Under the pieces are notes generated by a model. It was not told where the DNA came from and ran no database searches. It worked only from the letters and a program-made list of their open reading frames with translations. Positions 52,001 to 59,900 of a stretch of DNA of 64,000 bases are shown in pieces. Within the stretch, counting starts at the first letter, position 1, and every line of letters begins with the position of its first letter. A program made the translations under genes and the position numbers. The stretch comes from Microvelia longipes (lineage: Eukaryota; Arthropoda; Insecta; Hemiptera; Veliidae), in assembly GCA_018340805.1 (NCBI GenBank), contig JACMZG010001914.1, positions 30,481,658 through 30,545,657 on the forward strand, given 5' to 3'.

Positions 52001-52224
52001 ACGTCTCATGCTATTTTTCACAGTAACAAACTTTTAAAACAGCATAATTTCAAAAATAATAACGTATTATTTTTAAAAACTGCCTTTAATTTCACACCTG
52101 ACTTAACCTATCATGTCAAAACTGAAATCAAAAGCAATAACAAATTAATACCATTTTGAGTCCTAACTGGTGTACCAGAAGATCTTGTCCCACTAACAGA
52201 TAATGCTGTTCCTAAAGTTGACAT
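34940..52224 (-). CDS. CCT1: T-complex protein 1 subunit alpha (CCT1), 13 exons
   Basis: CCT1 is one of eight subunits of the cytosolic TRiC/CCT chaperonin, which folds actin, tubulin and other proteins using ATP. Thirteen exons join in phase to about 547 aa, near the family's ~555. Visible landmarks are NDGATIL and GDGTTSV in the ATP site (exon 3), [10 protein letters not shown] (exon 5), the apical domain across exons 6-9, [17 protein letters not shown] (exon 11), [20 protein letters not shown] (exon 12), and the alpha-type C-terminus [20 protein letters not shown] (exon 13), which separates it from the other CCT subunits. Exon 2 is disrupted by several small indels, while every other exon is clean. 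The introns hold most of the transposable elements in this half of the window. The gene is divergent to vasa. Confidence 0.95.
35124..35855. other. CCT1 intron 12
   Basis: AT-rich intron sequence with no element recognised. Confidence 0.5.
35856..36019 (-). CDS. CCT1: CCT1 exon 12
   Basis: It starts [20 protein letters not shown] and continues to the conserved [17 protein letters not shown] of the C-terminal equatorial domain. It ends in phase 2. Confidence 0.95.
36601..36793 (-). CDS. CCT1: CCT1 exon 11
   Basis: [40 protein letters not shown] and the nucleotide-site [15 protein letters not shown]. The donor is CTT|GTAAGTG. Confidence 0.95.
36865..37626. other. CCT1 intron 10, proximal part
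   Basis: AT-rich. A small palindrome, 'TACGGTAACATGGGTGTAG' with 'CTACACCCATGTTACCGTA' overlapping, surrounds 37375-37410. No gene is seen. Confidence 0.5.
37627..38244. mobile_element. Foldback element in CCT1 intron 10
   Basis: The left half and right half are reverse complements along almost the entire 618 bp. Examples are GCATAGTCTGCCTATCCAGA against TCTGGATAGGCAGACTATGC, and GTGTGCAAAAC against GTTTTGCACAC. The 119-codon frame at 37754-38113 (+) crosses the palindrome and is not a gene. Confidence 0.9.
38537..38627 (-). CDS. CCT1: CCT1 exon 10
   Basis: [20 protein letters not shown], then CDDELILIK. The donor AAGAA|GTAAGT and phase 2 join to exon 11 as IKKPKART, matching IKNTKART in other animals. 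Confidence 0.93.
38987..40678. mobile_element. TIR element in CCT1 intron 9, probable TA duplication
   Basis: The left end CCTGGGCCCCATTTCACGAA, then AGTACAAGTC, is matched in reverse complement at the right end (GACTTGTACTTTTGTGAAAT, then GGGCCCCTGG). TA lies directly outside both ends (38985-38986 and 40679-40680), as in Tc1/mariner-type insertions. There is no ORF, so it is non-autonomous. A long palindrome is nested inside. Confidence 0.8.
40066..40246. repeat. Nested ~180-bp palindrome
   Basis: TTGATACTACCGAGTTTTGC at the left is matched by GCAAAACTCGGGTAGTATCA at the right. The inner arms GAGAGACACCTAGG and CCTAGGTGTCTCTC surround a short loop. A partial third copy of the inner arm is at 40475-40535. 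Confidence 0.85.
40850..41190. repeat. Best copy of the TG-core dispersed repeat
   Basis: 'GAAGGTATATAGAGGAAAAG', 'CACTTGAATTATCCATTTTA', a TG run, 'GTGTCACGCATAACTCCCAC', 'GAAACTTGGTACAAAAATCA' and GGGTACGGGGTACC follow each other. Diverged pieces with the same order recur elsewhere in the window. Confidence 0.65.
41215..41995. repeat. Minisatellite, ~50-bp period, about 15 copies
   Basis: The unit is 'GAGGACGAGCGAAGCATATA', 'AACTCTAGGCCACTGGTAAC', 'CATCCTATTC'. The last copy reads GAGCGAAGCGAGTCCGAAGG and runs into GGTACCCCGTACCCGATTTT. It lies in CCT1 intron 9 and shares the GAGCGAAGC core with the array at 1-1330. Confidence 0.95.
42222..42434 (-). pseudogene. Non-LTR retrotransposon fragment (RNase H-like C-terminus)
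   Basis: It reads [20 protein letters not shown], then ECEALAYKR: the CxxC...H...C pattern found at the C-terminus of many arthropod LINE pol proteins. Only about 70 codons remain, in CCT1 intron 9 on the same strand as CCT1. Confidence 0.75.
42623..42734 (-). CDS. CCT1: CCT1 exon 9
   Basis: [20 protein letters not shown], then [18 protein letters not shown], part of the apical-to-intermediate return. It ends in phase 1. Confidence 0.95.
43214..43354 (-). CDS. CCT1: CCT1 exon 8
   Basis: [20 protein letters not shown], then [20 protein letters not shown], the apical domain region. Phase 0 at both ends, 47 codons. Confidence 0.95.
43756..43838 (-). CDS. CCT1: CCT1 exon 7
   Basis: [20 protein letters not shown], then KMKLGIE, the apical helical-protrusion region. 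The acceptor is TTGTTTCAG and the donor GAG|GTAATA. Confidence 0.95.
43839..44581. other. CCT1 intron 6
   Basis: AT-rich intron. A mildly GC-rich stretch near 44210 (GAGCGGGGCGAGCC) resembles the minisatellite core. No gene is seen. Confidence 0.45.
44582..44760 (-). CDS. CCT1: CCT1 exon 6
   Basis: [40 protein letters not shown], then ALNCTAASK. It ends in phase 1. Confidence 0.95.
44818..44880. repeat. Degenerate GGTACAGGGTACC repeat copy
   Basis: GGGTACAGGGTACCTTGAAA, then TCTCACTCCATCAGATTTGC and CATCCTCACC, corresponds to the family seen at 4212-4385, 41975-41995 and 62338-62385. Confidence 0.55.
44903..45689. mobile_element. hAT-like non-autonomous element in CCT1 intron 5
   Basis: It begins CAGCATTTCTCAACCTTTTG and ends with the reverse complement of CATCACTTCTTAACCCTTAG, the typical hAT end. 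The outside bases GTGTAGAT and TTATAGAT match at 6 of 8 positions, compatible with an old 8-bp duplication. No transposase remains. Confidence 0.75.
45690..46415. other. Remainder of CCT1 intron 5
   Basis: It contains a diverged copy of the TG-core dispersed repeat near 46090-46200. No gene is seen. Confidence 0.45.
46416..46526 (-). CDS. CCT1: CCT1 exon 5
   Basis: [20 protein letters not shown], then the conserved [13 protein letters not shown] of the N-terminal equatorial/intermediate region. It ends in phase 2. Confidence 0.95.
46782..47181. mobile_element. Solo LTR (400 bp) with CTAT target duplication
   Basis: The sequence starts TGTGGTGATATTGGGCCC and ends CCCCCTATTTCATTACA (TG...CA ends). 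CTAT lies directly outside both ends (46778-46781 and 47182-47185). A TATAAATA box at about 46970 fits a promoter on the plus strand. The size, ends and 4-bp duplication suit a Gypsy-type LTR retrotransposon reduced to one LTR. It lies in CCT1 intron 4. Confidence 0.8.
47186..48670. other. Rest of CCT1 intron 4
   Basis: No gene is recognised. An 87-codon frame at 47766-48029 (-) shows no family signature. A weak copy of the 'GAAGCATA...GGGCCTCCGTGCC' dispersed repeat is at 48543-48625. Confidence 0.45.
48671..48768 (-). CDS. CCT1: CCT1 exon 4
   Basis: [20 protein letters not shown], then [13 protein letters not shown]. The donor is AA|GTGAGT, ending in phase 2. Confidence 0.95.
48899..48999. 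repeat. Interrupted (TA)n microsatellite in CCT1 intron 3
   Basis: About 100 bp of TA/ATA repeats with single-base interruptions, followed by a GAAACTTGATACAAAAATTG segment belonging to the TG-core dispersed family. Confidence 0.9.
49292..49420 (-). CDS. CCT1: CCT1 exon 3 (ATP-site exon)
   Basis: [20 protein letters not shown], then [20 protein letters not shown] and TSV. It contains the NDGAT and GDGTT nucleotide-binding motifs. Phase 0 at both ends, 43 codons. Confidence 0.97.
49421..50712. other. CCT1 intron 2
   Basis: AT-rich. 'CATCAGGTAC...AACATCTGATGAGCAC' (49733-49765) and 'CTCATCAGGTAAAA...GCATCAGATGAGTGCC' (50537-50577) are two small inverted-repeat relatives. No gene is seen. Confidence 0.45.
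50713..50800 (-). CDS. CCT1: CCT1 exon 2, indel-disrupted
   Basis: The expected block is [20 protein letters not shown] followed by DKMLVDDIG. The sequence keeps pieces of it in different frames: [10 protein letters not shown] in one, FGLDKM in a second. Four or more one- or two-base changes are needed in 88 bp, including an extra G at the acceptor, a missing base in the GGCC run, and changes around the final GGATATATTGGA. The donor GGA|GTGAGTATT is good. Flanking exons are intact, so this is a local sequence-quality problem or a damaged allele. Confidence 0.85.
51060..51599. mobile_element. Truncated family A element in CCT1 intron 1
   Basis: The right part, including CCACTGTGTCCCGCGCCCCC, CTACTGTATGAATTTCTACC and ACACTTTA, matches the right end of the 24425-25415 element. 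The inner part matches that element in reverse complement. The left end is missing. Confidence 0.7.
52152..52224 (-). CDS. CCT1: CCT1 exon 1 (start)
   Basis: ATG at 52224-52222 opens [20 protein letters not shown], then RTQN, aligned with the GDRSTGETIRSQN block of other animals. The donor is AATG|GTATTA. Confidence 0.9.
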
Positions 52225-55200
52225 TTTTAAGTAGAATTATTAAATTTTATAAACAAAAAACAATATTTTCACCAAAACCTCGTTTTCACGGAACTTGAAA
52301 ATGGCCGAATAACCGGAATAACCTTTCTAAGCAAATTAAGGTTTTCAAACAATACAGCTCCTAAAACATACATTGCTTAAGCAGCTTCAACTAACAATAA
52401 AAGTGAAAAAATGATTTATTTGTATAAATGTAAAAAATAGATTAATTATTTATTATGAAATGTTATTAAAAATATAAATAGCTATACATATTCATGTATT
52501 AATAATAAATCATATATTTTTGTATTTATATTTTTACATTTGTTTTGTGGTATCACTGTAAGGTCGCCATATTTTGTCTTGGCTCGAAAAGTTTTTATTT
52601 ACCACTTGATCCTCCTAGATTGTACTTCCGTGATTTTCTCGGAAGACCTTTTGGCGTCCTTAGACCTCGTGGGCCTGATTTGTTATAGCATAGTTTTTCT
52701 TATTGCTTCTGTCTTAGTTTTTAATTTACATCATAATCATGTCAGGTTAGTACAAATTTTATTTAGTACATTTACATCTTTAGGTTTTATTTTTCTAACA
52801 CGATTTACTCATATCAGCTCCTACCTACTTGTTAGAAAACCACTTGTCGAATCATGTTTTTTGATTCTCGTCTAGAATTTTTTACCGACATAATTAATTC
52901 GTATATTCATGATTATTTTAACAAGGATTTTATTTTTTTAAATGGTCCTTCATACCATTGAGAATTACGTAAGAACCTTTTCTTATCAAGCGACTGTATC
53001 TCTTCCGGTAAAGATCAAATTCTCTTTTATCATTTTGTTTTATATATTCAGTTTATCATTATCCTTCTTTTTATTGCCCTAAATCAACGCTAGTTGAAAT
53101 GATGGGTCTTAATTGGCTTACTTGTGGTTTTGAACTTTTAAGACCTCCAGTTTTATAATCACTGTTGTAAATTTGCTTCGTCATGCTGTTAACAAGCATT
53201 TACCTAGGGTGCATCCCCGACACCTGTTTGGTCAGAGCACTCTGTTCATTACATCCAAGTGATCTAAAACAACACCAGCAAGTTCATAGTTCTTACACCA
53301 GGAACATGAATAAAATAGTACCAAATAATTACTTATAAAATCTGAAGTAGGACACAATATTCAATGTACAAAATTTTTTTAAATGCTACCGGAAGAAACT
53401 GGGAACCTGCCGGCTGATAATTTTAAAATAGAAACCAAAACAATGCTGACAGATAATGTATTTTATTATATGCAAGAGTTTATGAATTTTATGTTAATCA
53501 CTACTTGACATATTTTCCTTTTTTAGTTATAACCACCCTTGGTTATTAGTGTTCGAAATGTTGTCTTATCTTAGAAGTGGAAGAGTCTAGGGGGGGGAGG
53601 GGTTAAAATTACATCACCATCGTTCTAACTAGAATCAATCTCTAAAATCAGGTGGGATAATTTGATATATTATGTTGGTTGATGACTCTTTTTACAGCCA
53701 AAATTGTTATTACAGTTTTTCTGTTGTATATAGTGGAGTCGAAAAACAAGGGAATTGACTTTTAGCACTCTACAAAGATTTGAGTGTTTATATTTTAACA
53801 ATAGCTGTCAATCTTCAAGCTGGCAGAAAATTGTGTAATTTTCTCTGTGTTGTTTTATTTGCGCCCAAAAAATAAATATTGTAAGTTATTTCTTAGTACG
53901 AATTTTTGTCACAATATGTTAACTTCATCAATGACAAGCAACATGGTGTTAGGCATAACCGAGGATCTTGAAGAAATGGGATATAACCCATGGAAGTTGT
54001 ATGAGATAGAGAAATAGGAGCAAACTTACCTTCCCCTTGATTATAATGAAAGAAAAGGCGCCAAATGCAGGTTATGTAGCAAGATAGTTGAGTTTGCTTC
54101 TCAACTTTCTTCTGTGCTTCTCGCGATTGTTACATTTGTGGTGCTTGTTAAGTCATTTGTGCTTACTTAATTTTAAATTTTAGTCTATACTCAGCCACTT
54201 CAGTGAGCGATAATTTCAGCGTGTTTTGTTATAACCTTCTCAAGCAAAAAACAATGGGAAACCATTGAGAGGTAAGTGTGCCTCTAAAATTTAAGACCTG
54301 CGCTGTTATAAGAATTGTAAGCATGTGAAGTTTGTACCAAGCATATGCAGTTGGTTTTTTACTTTTGTTTCGTGTTGAATTCTCTTTTTTTTTTTGGTTT
54401 TCAATGGGGTCACTTTTTTGTATGGAAAATTGACGTGTCATCGCCATTATTAAAGATTCTTGGGCATAACCTACTCTACCATGACAATAATCATTAAAAG
54501 TAGCCCTAGCGACCAAACTTTTCTTCTTTTGACATTTCCAGTTATATCTAAAGCCCATTTTCACACCGGGAAGGTTGTTGGCAACTAGCAAAATATCTGT
54601 TTTTCTAGCTAAATAAAAAAATAGGTATAAGTTATTTATTTTGACAATAGAATAAAAATCTATTCTTAGAAACATACATTGGCCATTTTTTTATGAACTG
54701 TGTCCTATTTAACCTTGTTTTGGGCCATAAAAAATTGTTTATTTACTTTAAAAATAGAGATTTTGCTAGTTCCAGCATCTGCATTCTTAATTTATCTGAT
54801 TTTTTTATAAATTTTTATACTAATTTCTTTTCAACTTCATAAATAAAGAAGGTCTGATCTGATTTGGATTGGATCTTCACCTAGACTTTATAATTGATGC
54901 CTTTTTAGTATTAAAGCTTAAAAAAGATATTCCCCTGCTTAACTTTTACAGCTATGCTCAAGCAACCATTTTGTATTCAAGATTCGTTGTTCTTAAAGGC
55001 ATACATAAGACTAAACTGCATCTCTACATCTTGGTTAGTTCCTAAGATAAAGGTAAAGGGACTTTCTAGTGAAACACCCTGTATATGTATATTCATGTAT
55101 ACATACATATACTGCTCATTGTTGTAAGATTATGAAAATACAATTAAGTTTTTGAAGAGAGCGTTAAAAAGGCAAATTATTATAACATTGCCATGGTTAC

Positions 55201-55667
55201 GAATTGTTACTAATGCATTATATTTGTATGTTTAATAAATCATTTCCTAGAAACTCAAATTAAATCTGTGGGATGTTTAAGGTTCTGATATTTTGCTTTA
55301 TATAAACAGAGCTCTGTTTAAAAAGTAATGATATTAAAATATGTTTATTATAAGCTTGAGAGATGGTAAGGGGATTAAAAAATAACCATTACTATTAAGA
55401 GATTAAGCCAAACAAACCCCCTAACACCCCAAAAAATAACCAAATTTCATACCTAAATAAATAAAATAAAAATAAAGTGGCACAAATCACCCCAAATCAA
55501 TAAATAAAACCGGTATACTTTCGCCAATAAAGAATTTGTTTAAAGAAAAACTTGTTGAAAAGGAATAGCTAGTGGAATGTGACTAGTTATTTATTTATTT
55601 CTATCAAGCAAGTTGTTTTTTTATATTGATTTTAAATAATAAGAGTTCATAGTTATACCTCATAGAG

Positions 55668-55720
55668 CAGTGGTTCTTAACTGGAGGGCCCCAGAAAGGA
55701 CCTAGGGGGCCTCGATACTT
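55668..55720 (+). mobile_element. hAT-like left terminus
   Basis: CAGTGGTTCTTAACTGGAGG, then GCCCCAGAAAGGACC, is a typical hAT end. No matching right end was found, so only a fragment is claimed. Confidence 0.55.
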
Positions 55721-56218
55721 TTTAGTACACGAAAAAAATGTATTTAATGTTTGTATGTAATGATAATGAATGGTATAAACATATAGTATTAACATATTAT
55801 TGTTGGAGTTTAAAAATAATATGCCTAAAGCGAGTCATGTCAATATAAATATACAATACAATACCATTTATTGATTTTTTTTAAAAGTTTCAATATTTAC
55901 ATTATTTTTATTAACATGCTAATCAGCCAAGGGGCTGTGGTTCCTCTTTGAAGAGGTTTTATTAGAGCTCACACGTATTTGCTTAACGAAAAATTTAAAA
56001 TACATTTATGACCTATTTGTTTTTTATTATTTAATAGTTTTATTTATTATACTTATTTTAACACAATTATTTACTACAAAATATAAAATTTTTATATATT
56101 ATTATTTTCCATTATACTATTATTTTATTTATATTATTATATCATCATATTATTATTTTATTTATTTATTTATTGTTATATTAGTTTAATTTAATACCAT
56201 TAACTTAGAAACTAGGTA

Positions 56219-56248
56219 TATAAAGAGATTGAAATCAATCTCTTTATA
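56219..56248. repeat. Perfect 14-bp-arm hairpin
   Basis: TATAAAGAGATTGA and TCAATCTCTTTATA are separated by AA, about 500 bp before the first identified vasa exon. Confidence 0.85.
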
Positions 56249-56748
56249 AGTATATTAATTTTTTAAATATTAATTATTTTATTTAATTCCTAGGAGGGTA
56301 GTAGATAGACTTGAATATAAACTTGAGACATCCTTTTCCACTCTGCTCTCTGCTGGGCAATTCGCATCCATGTCACCTTGTCTTCACATATCATTCATCA
56401 TCACATTCATTTTCTTCTACATATTATTTCACCTATGTCCTCTAAATTAGTTTGCTTACGAAGCCACTCCTTTGAAACTAAGTCCAAGATAATACAGTGT
56501 TTCTGCTGAACTTGTCACATAAATTCAATTTTCTTAGATACTTATATTTTTATGGTTAATAAAAGGCTTTCAATTCCAAAATTTAATTTGTTTAAGCAAT
56601 ATCTATTGGATGTTATCCAAATATTTTACGCATGTAAAATATTATTATTAGTAGTTTATATGAATAAACTACTTAATATAGTCAAAGCTTGATGTTATTC
56701 TGAATTTAGATAACATGTATCTAAAACAATTTTGTTTCTTGTTTCTAG

Positions 56749-56961
56749 ACGACGGATGGGATGATGATGCTCCCAGCTCATTTGATTTTAATGCAGCCAT
56801 GGCTGCGAAAAATGACTCCGGACGAGGCGGGGGCAGAGGCCGAGGTGGTGGAGATAGAGGTGGATTCAGGGGCGGCCGTGGAGGTGACAGGGGTGGTGGA
56901 GGATATAGAGGAGGAAGGGGAGATGATGATGAAAATGGAGGAGGCGGCAGAGGCCGTGGAG
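56749..56961 (+). CDS. vasa: Vasa exon with acidic start and first RGG tract
   Basis: The acceptor is TTGTTTCTAG, phase 1 in. It encodes DDGWDDDAPSSFDFNAAMAA, then RGGGRGRGGGDRGGFRGGRG. Open frames in the other phases are codon-repeat artefacts. Confidence 0.88.
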
Positions 56962-59900
56962 GTAATCAAATTGAAATAAGTTATTATTATAATCAGTGAT
57001 TTTTTTTAATTGTTGTACTATTAGTAGTTCTTCATTTAAAATAAATTTATGATTATTATTTTATGTCTTATTGTTAGTAATTTACATTTTATTTTATTTT
57101 TTATAAATAATTTAAACAATGTTATGGTTGTTAAGAAATTTCTATAAATGAAGTTTTATGTGACATGAATCAAGTAACTTAATGTTACTTTTTAACTTAA
57201 AGAACCCCTTTTTTAAAAAATGTCAACTTTTTTATTATTGGTTTTTGATATATTATGAATTATTATATATTCAGTTAAAAATCAATTTTTGACCCATAAA
57301 TAAAATTCTTATAAACAAGTTTTGTCAATAATGCCATCTGTTTCTTTTAAACAATCCTGATGTTAATTATTCAAATTACTTTAATATATGGTCCTTTATT
57401 TTCAATAATTTCTCATAGATAATCTTGAAATCTGACCCTAAATCAAGTTAGCCTTGTTGGTGTTATGCCTGTTTTTTTTTATGTTACTAACATAAAAATT
57501 AATTCTTATTGCCACAAATTTTTACAAATATTTTTACGCTTTAAAAAACTTGAGATTTATTTGTTTACGCTTTTTGAACCATTTATTAAGTCATTTTAAA
57601 TAATAGTATTATAAGCCAAGCTATAGTTTTACACTGAGATATGAAAGAGTATATCTCAGAGATATGGAAGAAACCCTCCTACTTTTGTTGTGTAAGCATT
57701 TCTTTTGACACTTCATTAGTTTATCTCAATTAGATAATAAAATGCCAAGAAAGCTGAAATTCTTGTTCTCTTAAAGTCCTATCAATTAATTTTTTGAGCT
57801 TCAAGTGATTTAAATTAACTTTTGAGTAAGCATTTTTTTTTTTAATTTTTTATTTATGCGCTTTCGAATTTTAGTATTTTTTTTAAGTTATGTCCTCTCA
57901 TGTGCAGGCTTAATACATGGCTTGTTATCTGGAACCTCGTTACTATTAATGATTAACTAAATATTTATTAACATAAAATACAGAAAATGTATCAAAGTTA
58001 CATTGCACTTCATTGTAACTACCTCTAAAATGCCGTAAATCGAATTAGATTTAAACAATATTTACTTAAATGATATTAAGGAGTTATTTGTTTAATAAAT
58101 AATTAATGTAAGTAATTTAATTAATATTTGTTTAATATATTTACATTACTTGATATTAATTTAGGCTACAGAGGTGGCCGTGGTGGATACAACAGAGATG
58201 ATGATGATGAAAGTGGAGGGGGCTACCGTGGAGGCAGAGGAGGTCGTGGTGGAAGAGGTGGTCGCGGAGGATATGGTGGAGGAAGTGATGATGAAAATGG
58301 AGGTGGTAGCTACAGAGGAAGCAGAGGCGGACGTGGAGGCCGAGGTGGTTACGGTGGAGGTGGTGGAAGTGATGATGAGAACGGAGGAGGAGGCTACCGT
58401 GGTGGCAGAGGTGGACGTGGAGGCCGAGGTGGCTATGGTGGAGGTGGTGGAAGTGATGATGAAAATGGTGGAGGCTATAGAGGAGGCAGAGGTGGACGTG
58501 GTGGAAGAGGTGGCCGAGGTGGATATGGTGGTGGAAGTGATGATGAAAATGGAGGTGGAGGCTATCGAGGTGGAAGAGGAGGTCGTGGAGGCTTCCGAGG
58601 AGGACGTGGTGGTGGTTAGTATTTTTTGTAATATTTTTTTTTTTGTTTCTTTAATATGTTTTTAAAGATTAAAATATCAAAATGTTTACTATTAATCTTC
58701 ATAATAATAAGTCATCTTCTTTTATTTAATAACTAGGTTCTGATGATGAAGATGGAGGTGGGTACCGTGGTGGCAGAGGAGGTGGTCGAGGAGGCCGGGG
58801 TGGACACACCGAGAATGGTCACCATGAAAATGGAGAGAATGGTGAAGGAGGAGAAGAGAGGCCTAAACCAGTCACCTATGTACCACCTGAGGATGAGGAT
58901 GCAAACACTCTGTTTGAATCTGGAATTTCTTCTGGTATTAATTTTAGCAAATATGACTCCATTGAAATCAAGGTAAGTTAAATCAAGTTTAGTTTAGTTT
59001 AACATTTATTAATTCTGGTTTTACTAATTAAGAGAGGGTGTCCCTGAAATTTTGTGTACTCAATCCATTTTTGCCTATAAATAACAAAAAAAAGGATGAC
59101 TACTCAAGTCATCCATGATGAGTTCTTCATTTACTATTCAAGCTGTGGAGTATATATTAAAATCATTAACTTTGGTAGTGTAGGGCTGAGACAGGGTTGT
59201 TTACTTTCACCAACTTTGTTTGCTTTATTTATTAATGATTTAATTGATAATCTAAGAAGTGGGGTGTGGAGAGATAAGCTTAATATTTAAGCATTACTTT
59301 ACGCTTAATTACTTAATTATTATTAAGTAATAATTAACTTAATTACTTTACTACGATTTTAGATTTAGAAAAATATTTCAGTACTTGGAATCTCCTGGTT
59401 AATACATCAAAAAGCAAGGTCATGGTGCTTGGCACCAAAGGGGGTATATTAGTAAAATATGAGAAATGGTGGTACAAAGGTGAAAAGTTGGAAGTGGTCA
59501 AAAACTAAATATCTTGGTGTCACCATTGACTCGAATCTTACCTTAGACAGACTAACTGCAGCAAAATATGCTATTAATGATATCTGGGGAGCTTTCTTTT
59601 CAAAAAACAATATTTCATTTGAAGCTAAAATGAAAGTTTTTAAAGCAGTCCCAGAGGCTATAATTACTTATGGTAATTATATGTATGGTATGGTGGTATG
59701 GGGTTTTAAGTACTATATGCCAACTTGAAGTATTATTAAGATACTTCATCAAAAAAAACTTTTTTGCCTTCCTATGCACACCCCAAATTATATTATTGAA
59801 TTGGAGACGGGACTCGACCCACATACAGTGATAGAATGCAAAAATTTCCTCTCTTTGCAAAATGTCTTTGGGTCCTAAGATGTAAATTGATCTTTGCTGA

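Larger units (their letters stand above)
52225..56748. other. CCT1-vasa divergent intergenic region
   Basis: It must hold the promoters of CCT1 and probably vasa. Open frames at 52540-52875 (+) and 54229-54675 (-) have no recognisable family, so I do not call them. A strong donor-like site, GAGAG|GTAAGTGTG, at about 54270 could end a non-coding vasa 5' exon, but nothing confirms it. A hAT-like terminus and a perfect hairpin are listed separately. Confidence 0.4.

Noticed and set aside
52540..52875. 111-codon hydrophobic plus-strand frame just upstream of CCT1
   Set aside because: There is no family signature, and the hydrophobicity follows from the T-rich strand.
54229..54675. 148-codon minus-strand frame
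   Set aside because: No domain or homologue was recognised, and its start lies in low-complexity AT sequence.
24242..56961. THOC7 exon 1 (MADD + G) could splice in frame to the first vasa RGG exon
   Set aside because: The phase fits by chance, but it also fits THOC7 exon 2 and gives the expected THOC7 N-terminus. The vasa alternative would need a 32-kb intron spanning all of CCT1.
58174..58665. 163-codon acidic frame overlapping the vasa RGG exon
   Set aside because: It is an alternative frame of a GGN/GAN-rich coding repeat, expected by composition.
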